This document shows positions 21,004 through 30,135 of a stretch of 38,332 nucleotides of DNA, one piece after another. The first letter of the stretch is position 1, and each line of letters starts with the position of its first letter. Source of the DNA: Phycisphaerales bacterium (GTDB lineage: Bacteria > Planctomycetota > Phycisphaerae > Phycisphaerales > SM1A02). Position numbers and translations under genes: made by a program. Below the pieces are notes generated by a model. The model was given only the letters and a program-made list of their open reading frames with translations. It was not told the origin of the DNA and did no database searches. The stretch is from contig JABDLI010000064.1 in assembly GCA_013003065.1 (NCBI GenBank), positions 1 to 38,332 on the forward strand, given 5' to 3'.

Positions 21004-22864
21004 GCGGGTGGTCCGCCCCCGGACCGACTTCCTCCGGGCGTTGCAGCATGCACAACGCGGCGTACCGACCCCCTTGCCGGATGAGCGCCTCGTGCGTGCC
21101 TTCTTCCACGACGCGTCCCTGATCCAAATACAAGACGCGATTGTCGCGTGCGACCGTGGAAAGATCGTGCGCGATGATGAACGTGATGCGATCGGCGCTC
21201 AAGGCACGCAACGCGTCGCGGACGAGGCGATTGTTCTCGTTGTCGAGGCTCGCCGTCGGTTCGTCGAGCACGAGGATCGGGGCGCGGCGGATGGCCGCCC
21301 GCGCGATCGCGACGCGTTGCCGCTGGCCCTCCGAGAGCGTGCCCCCCCGCTCTCCGACGACGGTGTCGTAGCCTTCGGGCATGGCCGAGATGAAGTCGTG
21401 CGCCTGCGCGAGACGCGCGGCGGCGACGACGTCTTCGTCGGTCGCCCCCGGAGCGCCGTAGGCGATGTTGTCGCGGATGCTGACGGCAAAGAGGACGTTC
21501 TCCTGCGGCACGACGGCGATCTGCCGGCGGAGCGAATCGATCGTGAACTCCCGCGCGTCTCGCCCGTTGATCACGACCCGGCCAGCGCCGGGGTCGTAGA
21601 GGCGGAGCAGCAGGTTGAGAATCGTCGACTTGCCGGCGCCCGACGGGCCGGCCAGCACGACGACCTCGCCCCGGGCGGCGGTCAGCGAAAACGCGTCGAT
21701 GACGACCCGGTCGTCACGGTACCCGAACGTGACTTCTTCGAACGCGACGGTGTGAATGTCCTCGGGGGCCGGCACCGCGTCCGGGCGATCGACGATCGCC
21801 GGGGTCGTGTCGAGCACCTCGATGATCCGCTCGGCCGACGCCGACGCCTTGGCGAGCCGGCCCGAATACTTCGCGACGTTGCGAATCGGCCGGAGCGCCG
21901 CCTTCAGGTAGGACAGGAAGACGATGAGGTCGCCGGCGGACAGCTCCGCCCGCATCACCATCCGGCCGCCGAAATACAGGACCCCGGCGGTGCCGATCGC
22001 GATGAGGAGGTCGGTCGTGCTGATGAGCCGCGCCGAGAGACGCTTGGCCTTGACGCCTTCCTTCAGGTCGGACTTGTTGCGTGCGGTGAAGGTCTCGGCG
22101 TGCACGCTCTCGAGCGACAACGCCTGCACCGTCTTGATCGAGCCGATGGCCTCGGTCGCGGTGGCGCCCATCTCGCCCTTGCGTTCCCGTTGCGTGCGGG
22201 CAACTTTCCGAATGCGTTTGCCGAGGCGGCGGGTCGAGAGCGCGAACAGCGGGACGATGGCGACGGCGATCAACGCGAGCCGCCAGTCCATCCAGAACAT
22301 CACCGCCATCATGCCGACGAGCGTCACGAGGTGCGCGAGCATCGGCAGCCCGGCGGTGATCACGATCTCCTTGAGCCGGCCGATATCGCCGGTCACCCGC
22401 ATGATCAGGTCGCCGGTTCGCTTCTGATCGTGATAGGACAGCGACAGCCGCTGGAGGTGCGTGAACAGCTCGCCGCGGCACTCGGTGAGCACGCGGCTGC
22501 CCGCCAGCGCGAAGCCCACGCGGCGATAGTAGGAGCTCAACGCCCGAGCGCCGGCGAACACCGCAACGGCGATCGCGCAGAGCCCGAGCAACGTCATCGG
22601 CGACAATCCACCCCAGGTCGCCGGCGTCGCGGCCGCCGCCGTTTCCGGGAGATCATCGGCCCGCCCGACCGGCATGATGACCTGGTCGAAGACGACTTTC
22701 AGCGGCCAGGGCTCCAGCAGCCGCAGGAAAACTTCGCCAAAGAGTGCGAACGTGGACAGCGTGACGAGCTTGCGCTCCCGCCGGATCCACGGCCAGAACC
22801 GCACCAGCATCGAGTGGATCGACGGCACCGACTCCCGCATCGACTTCTTCTTCTTGCGTCCCAT
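20987..22864 (-). CDS. ABC exporter, fused membrane and ATPase domains (MsbA/ABCB type)
   Basis: 625-aa half-transporter working as a homodimer in the inner membrane. The short basic N-terminus MGRKKKK is followed by six membrane helices (about 30-330); the loop LQRLSLSYHDQKRTGDLIMRVTGDIGRLKE is typical of type IV exporters. The ATPase has Walker A GPSGAGKST (about 405), Q-loop VPQENVLF, signature LSEGQRQRVAIARA (about 508), Walker B ILVLDEPTASLD and H-loop IAHDLSTV. The ORF track opens at 23740 antisense to the next gene; ATG 22864 overlaps the preceding glycosyltransferase stop by one base (TGATG). Neighbours suggest it flips or exports a glycolipid or oligosaccharide made by the three glycosyltransferases. 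Confidence 0.93.
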   Translation of the reverse strand: MGRKKKKSMRESVPSIHSMLVRFWPWIRRERKLVTLSTFALFGEVFLRLLEPWPLKVVFDQVIMPVGRADDLPETAAAATPATWGGLSPMTLLGLCAIAVAVFAGARALSSYYRRVGFALAGSRVLTECRGELFTHLQRLSLSYHDQKRTGDLIMRVTGDIGRLKEIVITAGLPMLAHLVTLVGMMAVMFWMDWRLALIAVAIVPLFALSTRRLGKRIRKVARTQRERKGEMGATATEAIGSIKTVQALSLESVHAETFTARNKSDLKEGVKAKRLSARLISTTDLLIAIGTAGVLYFGGRMVMRAELSAGDLIVFLSYLKAALRPIRNVAKYSGRLAKASASAERIIEVLDTTPAIVDRPDAVPAPEDIHTVAFEEVTFGYRDDRVVIDAFSLTAARGEVVVLAGPSGAGKSTILNLLLRLYDPGAGRVVINGRDAREFTIDSLRRQIAVVPQENVLFAVSIRDNIAYGAPGATDEDVVAAARLAQAHDFISAMPEGYDTVVGERGGTLSEGQRQRVAIARAAIRRAPILVLDEPTASLDNENNRLVRDALRALSADRITFIIAHDLSTVARDNRVLYLDQGRVVEEGTHEALIRQGGRYAALCMLQRPEEVGPGADHPHAVGS

Positions 22865-24045
22865 CAGCGCACCGGCTGCACCGGACCCCGGCGCCGGGCG
22901 TACGACTCGATGGCGTCGAGGATGCGTCGGGTCACCGCCTCCCACGTGTGCTCGCGGCTTGCCACCCGGCGGGCCGCCTCGCCCAGCCGGCGGCGGAGGG
23001 CCGCATCTTCGTGGAGGCGGTGGATGGCGTTGGTCATGGCGTCCAGATCTCCCGGGGGATGGAGCAGCGCCGTCACGCCGTCGGTCAGCAGTTGATCGAT
23101 CTGCCCGATGGCGGCGGCGACGATCGGTCGTCCCGCTGCCATGTATTCGAAGATCTTGAGCGGCGAGAAGTAGAAATCCGGCAACGAAGGATAGGGCGCG
23201 ACCGCGATGTCCATCGAGGCGAGGAGACCGGGGATCTCTGATGGGGCCACGGCCCCGGTGAATTCGGCGGCCTCGAGACCCCGCGTGCGAGCGAGCGTCT
23301 CCAAGTCGCCACGCATCGGACCATCGCCAACGACGAGCAGCCGGCTCGGCCTCTCCGACGGCGGGCGGGCGGCCATCGCGTCGATGAGCAGATCCACGCC
23401 GTGCCACGGCTTGAGCGTCCCGACAAACCCGGTCGTGATGGACCCCGGCGCGGCCCGGGAGGCCGGAGGCATCGGCTGGAATCGGGCGGGATCGACGCCG
23501 TTCGCGTTGACCCGGACCGGCGCCGCGTCCGGATACGCGCCCGCAATCGACGCGGCCACCTGATCGGAGACGGCGAGGATCACCGACGCCGCCGCGAAGA
23601 CCCGCTCCACCGCGGCGGCCGCCTCTGCGTCGTGGACGAGCGTGCGGTAGCGTCGCTGCTCCTCCAGCAAGGGCGCGTTGACCTCGAGCACGCCGGGTAT
23701 GCCGGCGTCTCGCGCGTACTCCATGGCCGCGAAGCTCCACAACGCGTGTCGCTCGTACACCGCATCGAACGGCCCCAGCTCGAGGAGCCGGGCTCGGACG
23801 TGTTCGTTCGCCACCAGGGCCGCACGCTCCTTCGCGGCGTCGTCATCACCCCGCCGACGCGGCAGCTCGTGCCAGCCGACCGCGCTCAAGCACGGGGGCG
23901 GGTCGCCCCCGCCCCGCGCGGCGATGATCTCGACGTCCACGCCGGCGCGGACGAGGTGGCGGATGACCTCCTGGGCGTGGATCGAACCGCCCTTGCGGCC
24001 GAAGATCGGCACGCCGCGATCGGTGCACACGTACGCGAGACGCAT
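22864..24045 (-). CDS. GT4 family glycosyltransferase
   Basis: 393-aa GT-B enzyme. MRLAYVCTDRGVPIFGRKGGSIHAQEVIRHL is the acceptor-side Rossmann start with the glycine-rich G-GS-HA loop. FVGTLKPWHGVDLLIDAM and VVGDGPMRGDLE open the donor domain. FSPLKIFEYMAAGRPIVAA contains the nucleotide-sugar glutamate motif of GT4 enzymes (SPLK.FEYMA.G.P). The ORF in the track starts at 24567, antisense to its neighbour; ATG 24045 shares one base with the upstream stop. It lies between a second GT4 and the exporter, in the same coupled unit. Donor and acceptor sugars are unknown. Confidence 0.9.
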   Translation of the reverse strand: MRLAYVCTDRGVPIFGRKGGSIHAQEVIRHLVRAGVDVEIIAARGGGDPPPCLSAVGWHELPRRRGDDDAAKERAALVANEHVRARLLELGPFDAVYERHALWSFAAMEYARDAGIPGVLEVNAPLLEEQRRYRTLVHDAEAAAAVERVFAAASVILAVSDQVAASIAGAYPDAAPVRVNANGVDPARFQPMPPASRAAPGSITTGFVGTLKPWHGVDLLIDAMAARPPSERPSRLLVVGDGPMRGDLETLARTRGLEAAEFTGAVAPSEIPGLLASMDIAVAPYPSLPDFYFSPLKIFEYMAAGRPIVAAAIGQIDQLLTDGVTALLHPPGDLDAMTNAIHRLHEDAALRRRLGEAARRVASREHTWEAVTRRILDAIESYARRRGPVQPVR

Positions 24046-25280
24046 CAGCCGACCTCCAGCTCCACCGGCGGGGAGACGGCGGCGGAACCGAAAAGCGAAC
24101 GCAGGGCGGGGATCGTGCGGCGGATGTCGAACTCGGCCTCCATCAGCGACCGCGCGTTCTGCGCGAGACGGAGCCGCAGCGGCTCGTCGCCAAGCAGCGA
24201 CTCGAGCGTGTCGGCCAACGCGGCGGGGTCGTGCTGCGGCGCGATCAGACCCGTCTCGCCGTGACGAACGACCTCGGGAATGCCGGTGACGTCGGTCGAC
24301 ACGCACGGCGTCCCGAGCGCCATGGCTTCCAGGATCACGGTCGGCAGACCATCCCGGTTGCCGTTCTCGGAGATGACGCACGGAGCGGCGACGAGCGCCG
24401 CGCGACGCATCCACTCCGCCACTTCCTGGCGGGGGCGGGGGCCGAGCAGCTCCACCACGTGCCCGATGTCGAGGCGGTCGATGCGTCGTTGCAGATCGTT
24501 CCGCAACACGCCGCCGCCGACGATCGTGCACGAGAACTCGCATCCGCGATCGGCCAGCGTCACGCACGCGTCGATCAGATCGGCAAAGCCCTTCTTTTCG
24601 ACGAGCCGGCCCACGCCGAGGATGACCGGGGGCCGCCCGGACGGCGTTTCGTACGCGAAGCGATCGAGATCGAGCCCGTTGTAGATTCGCTCCACGCGGG
24701 CGGCATCGGCGCCGTAACGATCGGCGAGGTGCTTGAGGTTGAAGTCGCTGACGGTCACGACCGCGGACGCGTCACGCAGCTTGCGGCGGAGATCGTCGTC
24801 GACCACCGTCTCGTGGTAGATGTCCTTGGCGTGGGCCGTGAACGAATACGGCACGCCGGTGAGCACCGACGCCAGCCGCGCGACGGTCGTGGCCACCGTG
24901 GCGAAGTGCGCATGAAGATGCGTCACGCGATCCGCCCGGACGGCTTCGGCGAGCAGCATGGCCTGATAGACGTCGGTGGCCGACTCGCCGGCCGCGGCGT
25001 CGAGGAACGCCGGACCGCCGGGGAACGCCCGCGTCGCGGTCTGCAGGTGCGACCAGAAGACCTCGGCCTTCACCGAGGGCCCGCCGATGTAGGTCACCTC
25101 CGCCCGCACGCGGGCGAGGTCCGAGTGAAAACGCCCGTCGATCGGCGACCGCAACGAGTAGATCTGCATCGGGAGATCCGACGCCTCGTGGGCGAGGATC
25201 TCGTTGAGGATGAACGTCTCCGCGAGACGCGGGTACATCTTGAGGACGTATCCGACACGCGTGTGATCAGCCGGCGACAT
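24045..25280 (-). CDS. GT4 family glycosyltransferase (WcaL/EpsE-like)
   Basis: 411-aa GT-B enzyme of the type common in exopolysaccharide loci. MSPADHTRVGYVLKMYPRLAETFILNEIL is the characteristic start (YVLK.YPR.SETFI..EI) of colanic-acid WcaL-like transferases. HLHAHFATVATTVARLASVLTGVPYSFTAHAKDIY, ILGVGRLVEKKGFADLI and ENGNRDGLPTVILEAMALGTPCVSTDVTG (E-x7-E) follow. The track ORF starts at 25577, but ATG 25280 gives the family N-terminus. It overlaps the upstream gene by 14 bp and the downstream gene by 1 bp. Confidence 0.92.
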   Translation of the reverse strand: MSPADHTRVGYVLKMYPRLAETFILNEILAHEASDLPMQIYSLRSPIDGRFHSDLARVRAEVTYIGGPSVKAEVFWSHLQTATRAFPGGPAFLDAAAGESATDVYQAMLLAEAVRADRVTHLHAHFATVATTVARLASVLTGVPYSFTAHAKDIYHETVVDDDLRRKLRDASAVVTVSDFNLKHLADRYGADAARVERIYNGLDLDRFAYETPSGRPPVILGVGRLVEKKGFADLIDACVTLADRGCEFSCTIVGGGVLRNDLQRRIDRLDIGHVVELLGPRPRQEVAEWMRRAALVAAPCVISENGNRDGLPTVILEAMALGTPCVSTDVTGIPEVVRHGETGLIAPQHDPAALADTLESLLGDEPLRLRLAQNARSLMEAEFDIRRTIPALRSLFGSAAVSPPVELEVG

Positions 25281-26553
25281 GCGTCGGCTCCTTCGGCTCC
25301 GGCCCCATCGGAGCCATGGTGACGACGCGGCCCGGGGCGCCGATCGCCTCGCGGAGCAGCTCCGGCAGTCGCTCGACGCCGGCGAAGTCGATCGCGTCCC
25401 GAGCGGCCGGCATCGGCCGAAGTTCGGCGTCGATCCAGGCGGTGAGCGCGGGCGCCGTGAGGTCGTCCGGGTGGAGCATGTCCACCAGACCCCGCTGCGC
25501 GAAACGCGTCGCGCGAATGAGCTGTTCCGTCCGCGGCTCGATCCGGGGAACGATGAGCGCCGGCTTGCGGTACGCAAGCACCTCGCACATCGTGTTGTAG
25601 CCGCCCATCGCGATCACCTTGCTCGCGCCGGCGATCAGGGGGCGTGGATCCGTGACGAACTCACGAACCTCGACGCCCGGACGCTGCGTCGCGAGCGTGT
25701 GCAATGCGGCGCGGTCGTCGTCGGCCATGAGCGGGCCCGTTACCAGGACGCCGCGTCCCGACCACCGACCCCGGAGGAAGGCCTCCGCCAGCGGCAACCC
25801 GTCGCGGCCGCCGCCGACCAGACACAGCGTCCCATCGGTGCCGGTGACTTCGGGCGTCGACTCGTCGCCCGCGTCCCGCGGGTTCAGGTAGCCGCTGTAC
25901 CGAACCAGGCTGGCGAGGTCCGGATCGAATGCGTATTCGTGAACGGGATCGAAGACCGCCCGGTCGCCGTACACCCAGATGCGGTCGTAGTACTGCCGGA
26001 TCGCGGCAGCGTAGTCACCGCGACGCCACTCCTCGGCGACCACGGACGGAGCGTCGAGAATCTCGCGGAGACCGAGGATGATGCGGGTTCGGCCGTTGCC
26101 GTGCAGCCACGCGAGGCTCGGCACCAGCTCGTCGTAGACACCGCGTGGCACCTTGTCGACGATGAGGACGTCGGGGACGAACGACTGGAGCGCCGCGGAG
26201 ATCGACCGGCTCCGCATGGTCATGAGGTCGTCCATCGGCACGCCCAGCGACCGCGGGTAGTAGACGCCGTCGGCGTCCTTTCCCAGCGAGGGAAGCGTGA
26301 GGCAATCGACGCCGGCCGGCATCGCGAAGGCCGATGCCTCACGCAGACCCGACAACAACAGAATGATGGGGCTCGCGCCGTCCCCGCACAAGGCGTGGCT
26401 GATCAGCAGGTTCCGCCGGATGTGACCCAGCCCCTGCGTGTCGTGCGAGTACAACGCGATCCGAGGGCCGCGCGGGGGGGTCGCACCGTTCGCACGACTG
26501 CCGCTCTGGGGCCGGGCGTCGCGGGCTGGCTTGGCGTGCTCGTTCAGGTACAT
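25267..26553 (-). CDS. Predicted MurG-like glycosyltransferase (COG4671 type)
   Basis: 428-aa cytoplasmic GT-B protein. RIALYSHDTQGLGHIRRNLLISHAL holds the G.GH..R motif of GT28/MurG-like enzymes; VIAMGGYNTMCEVLAYRKPALIVPR is the GT28 C-terminal nucleotide-sugar site. This corresponds to a conserved but uncharacterised group of predicted glycosyltransferases often found beside GT4 genes. The first 30 residues are disordered-looking. Two ATGs are possible, 26595 and 26553; 26553 is chosen because GAGGT lies upstream and the first is poorly supported. First gene of the six-gene minus-strand operon; the 186-bp spacer upstream should hold its promoter, but I see no clear one. Confidence 0.85.
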   Translation of the reverse strand: MYLNEHAKPARDARPQSGSRANGATPPRGPRIALYSHDTQGLGHIRRNLLISHALCGDGASPIILLLSGLREASAFAMPAGVDCLTLPSLGKDADGVYYPRSLGVPMDDLMTMRSRSISAALQSFVPDVLIVDKVPRGVYDELVPSLAWLHGNGRTRIILGLREILDAPSVVAEEWRRGDYAAAIRQYYDRIWVYGDRAVFDPVHEYAFDPDLASLVRYSGYLNPRDAGDESTPEVTGTDGTLCLVGGGRDGLPLAEAFLRGRWSGRGVLVTGPLMADDDRAALHTLATQRPGVEVREFVTDPRPLIAGASKVIAMGGYNTMCEVLAYRKPALIVPRIEPRTEQLIRATRFAQRGLVDMLHPDDLTAPALTAWIDAELRPMPAARDAIDFAGVERLPELLREAIGAPGRVVTMAPMGPEPKEPTHVAG

Positions 26554-26739
26554 AGCCGAGTGGACCTCATGGGCTCGGATCGGGCCCCTGAGCATGAGGG
26601 GGCCAAGAGGCGGGCTGATGCACCCGGGTGCGCTTTCCTCCAGAAAACTTCAGGGCAGGCTTGGACGGAGGGCATTCGGGGGGACGGACTTCGCGCGGAC
26701 CCGGTTGCGCGACGGGATCGATTCCAGCCGATGCGTCCT
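26554..26739. other. Spacer upstream of the glycan operon
   Basis: 186 bp between the porin stop and the first operon ATG. It contains the 12-bp palindrome GCACCCGGGTGC (26620-26631). No confident promoter or terminator: no T-run follows a stem on either strand. Confidence 0.35.
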
Positions 26740-28029
26740 TCAGAAGAGGAGCTGGAGCTGGGACCGAACAACCACCTGCCCGTTCTGACCGGGCCGGTCC
26801 CGCTCCCACCCCGCTCCGGTGGAGCTGAAGAACCGATCGACCTCGTTGACGCCGTAGCCGACGTCGAACGTGAGCTTGGAGTCGTGGGCGTCGAAGTAGC
26901 AGTTGACGCCGACGGTCACCACGCTCAGATCCGGGATGACATCGTCGGCGTCGGCCCACTCGTAGCGGGCGAAGAGCTCCCACTGGTCGTTCACGAAGCG
27001 ACCGGCGTGCACCACGACGCCGTACTGGTCGACGCGTTCGCTCGTATCGCGATCCTCGTGGTTTCCGGCGATGGTGGCGAAGAGGTTCATCCCCGCGGCT
27101 CCGAGGGTCAGATCGGCCGACCACCGGAGGTTGGTCACGTCGGTTGCCGCGGGATCGGCGAAATCCGACGTCTGAAAGAGCACTGCGACGCCGATCATCG
27201 CCGCCGGCTCGTCATCCGGGAAGCTCGTGAAGTCCTCGAGCGCGTCCCAGTCGCCGGCCAGCAACCGCTCGACGCGACCGGAGAGACGCCACGACTGATC
27301 GTCGAAGTTGTCCGAGGCGTCCATGGCCCCAATCGAGACCTTCCACGGATCCGACCGGTACCGCAACGTCACACCGAGCGTGCGGGTCTGGCCGAACGCC
27401 TTGGAGACGAGCGACCGCTCGGCCAGAAGCTGGCGCTTGCTGGACACCTGCTCCTCCCGCAGCAACGGCGGTCGCGCGCGTCCAAGCAGCAGCCGCCACT
27501 CGTCGCTCAGCCGAAAACGCATGTTGTAGGATTGCAGCACGACGGCCCCGCCGTTGTCGTTCGCCGCCATCCCGATCGTGTACCCGATGTCGGGGCCGGC
27601 GATCGTGCCGTCGAGCTTGAGCTTGGTGCGTCGCAGCTCGAATCCATCTTCGGTGACGCTGCCGATGTTTCGAATCCGGCGGTTCCAGACGTGCCGGACC
27701 TGAATCTGACCCGACAGCGTCATCGAGAAGAGGCCGTCGGCGCCGGCAAGAAAGAACTCGTCGTCCCATCCGCCGGTCGCGTCACTCATCAGGTGGTGCG
27801 AGCGGCGATCGGCGTCGTCAAGGACCTCCACGACGAGCGACCGGAGCTCGGCCGCGCGGCGATCGTCGACCCACCGGGTTGCGGCTCGGTCCTGCAGCAG
27901 CCGGATCTCCGCCGCCAGCCGATCGAGCCGATCGTCATGGTCGCCTCCGGCGGCCGACACGACCCCGCCGGTGATCAGGCCGATCACGGCACCGAGGGTT
28001 GCGAGATGAGCGGCGCGGAGAACACACAT
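26740..28029 (-). CDS. OprP/OprO-like outer-membrane porin
   Basis: 429-aa predicted outer-membrane beta-barrel. A signal peptide (MCVLRAAHLATLGAVIGLITGGVVSAAGG) is followed by a short heptad-like helix (DDRLDRLAAEIRLLQDRAA) of the kind found at the N-terminus of trimeric porins. FFLAGADGLFSMTLSGQIQVRHVWNRR and TEDGFELRRTKLKLDGTIAGPDIGYTIGM match the family (phosphate-selective porin O/P, 'GFEiRRARl...G.i'). The protein ends SQLQLLF, with the terminal Phe needed for barrel assembly. Track start TTG 28035 is replaced by ATG 28029. A weak TACACC lies 8 nt upstream of it. It follows the sulfotransferase gene by 37 bp. Phosphate specificity is not proven by sequence. Confidence 0.82.
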   Translation of the reverse strand: MCVLRAAHLATLGAVIGLITGGVVSAAGGDHDDRLDRLAAEIRLLQDRAATRWVDDRRAAELRSLVVEVLDDADRRSHHLMSDATGGWDDEFFLAGADGLFSMTLSGQIQVRHVWNRRIRNIGSVTEDGFELRRTKLKLDGTIAGPDIGYTIGMAANDNGGAVVLQSYNMRFRLSDEWRLLLGRARPPLLREEQVSSKRQLLAERSLVSKAFGQTRTLGVTLRYRSDPWKVSIGAMDASDNFDDQSWRLSGRVERLLAGDWDALEDFTSFPDDEPAAMIGVAVLFQTSDFADPAATDVTNLRWSADLTLGAAGMNLFATIAGNHEDRDTSERVDQYGVVVHAGRFVNDQWELFARYEWADADDVIPDLSVVTVGVNCYFDAHDSKLTFDVGYGVNEVDRFFSSTGAGWERDRPGQNGQVVVRSQLQLLF

Positions 28030-28066
28030 CGTCAACGGGTGTATCGGCGAGGGCGGGCGGCGACCG

Positions 28067-30064
28067 TCACGATCGGCGGGGAGTCCAGTGCGCGGGCAAC
28101 GACCGCTCCTTGAAGTGCGGGTCCTTCTTGAACGCGTCTCGCATGGCGGCGGCGTGTTCGAGGCGGGAGGATGGAATGTCGGCCGCGGCTCGCGGCAAGT
28201 CCAGTTCGTCGAGCAGGTCGCCCACGATCGCCTCGAACGCCACCACGTCGTCGCTCGCCATGTCGGTGCGCCAGTCGCGAATGCCGGCCGTCACCGGTCG
28301 CCACGCCCGCTTCGCCGAGAGCGTCGGGTCGTCCTTGGTCTTCCCCACGTGGAACGAGACCATGGCGTCGTCGAACGGGATTCCCAGGAATCCGCACAGC
28401 GATCGCATCGCGGCCTCCGGGTCGGTGACGAGCGATTCGTACCGGACTTCGTGGTAGAGGTCCGGACCAAGACGCTCCCCCGCTTCCCGGCCGAGCCGAA
28501 CGAAACGCTCCCACCACAACGCGGCCGTCGAGACGCGGTCCCGTTCCCAGGTGCCGTACCGGCCCGCGGTCCGGTGCGCCCGATCCCAGTCGAGCACGGA
28601 AAGACACACGTCGCGGCCGTCGCGGATGAGATGAACGAACTTCGCCTGCGGCCACTGCTCGTTGAGCAGCGGCATGGACTGAACGTAGCCGGGTGTCTTG
28701 TCGCCGACGAGCGACTTCCCGTGGCGGCGGCCGAACCCGTCGAAGATCCGCGTGACGAATTCCGCGTACGGCATCGTCGCGCCGGCGGGAACGAGGGCCC
28801 GCACGTCTTCGGGCTCCAGCCGCAGATTGGCGAACTTGGGATACTCGAGCAGCCGTTCGGGCAGCTCGCTCGTCGCAAGCCCCTCCGGCGTGACCCCCAC
28901 CCGTTTGCGAAAGAACCGCGGGATCCAGTGCGTCTCCGGCGTGATCGCGAGATCCGGGTGCGCGTCGGCCATGCGTTTGAGGAGCGTCGTGCCCGAACGC
29001 GGACAGCCGACGATGAAGACGAACGGGTTGCGGCTCGTCCGCGTCGGGGACGGGGCGACGCGGGCGGCACGGCCGGTCGCCGGCGTTTCGTCGTCGTCGT
29101 CGCCGAGCGGGGTCGCCTCGACGTGCTCACGCCACCACTGGCGGCACGCTTCGGCCTCGACCGCGACCGACGAACAGTCGGCGACGCCCCGCGGGTAGCC
29201 GAACGCGTCGAGCGCATCCCCGGCCAGGGCATCGAAGAGGGCCAGATCGCGTTCCGACATCTGCGAGCGCCAGTCCCGCAGCCCTTGGGTCGGCGGCAGC
29301 CAGGCAGCCTTCGCGGAACGCCCCGGCTTGACGCGGGTCTTTCCTTCGTGGAAAGCGGCCATCTCGGGGGCGTCCGGCAGACCGAGGAACGCCGCCAGAT
29401 CCCGCATCGTCGCGACGGGGTCTTCCACCATCGTCTCGTACCGGACGACACGCGTGAGACCCGAGTCGATGCCCGCCGCCCCGTCCCGGCCGGCGAGCAC
29501 GTCGCGTCGCCACCAGAGCGCGCACACGGCCACGGGCTCGCGTTCGAAGAGCTCGAGCTTGGCCGCCCCCTTGCCCCAGTCCATGATGGACAACGCCACG
29601 TCCCGCCCGTCCCGAACGAGATGGATGATCCGCGCCCAGGGGAACAATGCGTTCAGATGCGGCAGATGCCGGCAGTACCCGGGACTCTTCTCTCCGGCAA
29701 ACGGCTTGCCGTGCTGCTGCGCGAACGCTTCGTACACGCCGCACACGAACTCGGCGTACGTCTCGGATCGATCCGCCGCCGCCCGGACCGCCGCCTCCGG
29801 CAACCCCAGCCGCGCGAAACGCGCGAATCCGACCACGCGATCGACGAGCCGCGGCGTCAAGGGCGGGTCGACACCGACCGCCAGCCGCTTGATCGGACGC
29901 GGAATGAACTGCGAGTCGTAGCCAACGGCAAGCTCGGGGTGATGGTCGAGCATGCGTTGCAGCAGCGTCGTGCCCGACCGCTGGCAGCCAACGACGAACA
30001 AGTACGGATTGCGGCGTCGCGTCTGCTCGTGACTCGGATTGATCTTGGTGTCGAGGGACGTCAT
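28067..30064 (-). CDS. Tandem double-domain sulfotransferase
   Basis: 665-aa protein made of two complete PAPS-dependent sulfotransferase domains. Domain 1 (about 18-300) has the 5'-phosphosulfate loop VGCQRSGTTLLQRML and the 3'-phosphate motif IIHLVRDGRDVALSIMDW. Domain 2 (about 346-640) has VGCPRSGTTLLKRM and FVHLIRDGRDVCLSVLDW. Both end with the same WR..T.GIRDWR/GLRDWR block and PRG/PRA tail, so this is an internal duplication. The linker (about 300-345) is acidic then Arg/Pro-rich. Both domains keep the cofactor residues. No signal peptide, so cytoplasmic. Acceptor may be a saccharide or a protein tyrosine; the nearby glycosyltransferase operon favours a saccharide. ATG 30064 lacks a Shine-Dalgarno. 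Confidence 0.9.
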   Translation of the reverse strand: MTSLDTKINPSHEQTRRRNPYLFVVGCQRSGTTLLQRMLDHHPELAVGYDSQFIPRPIKRLAVGVDPPLTPRLVDRVVGFARFARLGLPEAAVRAAADRSETYAEFVCGVYEAFAQQHGKPFAGEKSPGYCRHLPHLNALFPWARIIHLVRDGRDVALSIMDWGKGAAKLELFEREPVAVCALWWRRDVLAGRDGAAGIDSGLTRVVRYETMVEDPVATMRDLAAFLGLPDAPEMAAFHEGKTRVKPGRSAKAAWLPPTQGLRDWRSQMSERDLALFDALAGDALDAFGYPRGVADCSSVAVEAEACRQWWREHVEATPLGDDDDETPATGRAARVAPSPTRTSRNPFVFIVGCPRSGTTLLKRMADAHPDLAITPETHWIPRFFRKRVGVTPEGLATSELPERLLEYPKFANLRLEPEDVRALVPAGATMPYAEFVTRIFDGFGRRHGKSLVGDKTPGYVQSMPLLNEQWPQAKFVHLIRDGRDVCLSVLDWDRAHRTAGRYGTWERDRVSTAALWWERFVRLGREAGERLGPDLYHEVRYESLVTDPEAAMRSLCGFLGIPFDDAMVSFHVGKTKDDPTLSAKRAWRPVTAGIRDWRTDMASDDVVAFEAIVGDLLDELDLPRAAADIPSSRLEHAAAMRDAFKKDPHFKERSLPAHWTPRRS

Positions 30065-30135
30065 AGGGGGATCATCCGGCTTCCGAGAAACTCACCATCC
30101 GTCGGAGAAGCGGCGACCGAGTCGTTCAACGAGCG

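Noticed and set aside
25279-28113. 944-aa plus-strand ORF
   Set aside because: Runs antisense across a glycosyltransferase and the porin; composition typical of a shadow frame.
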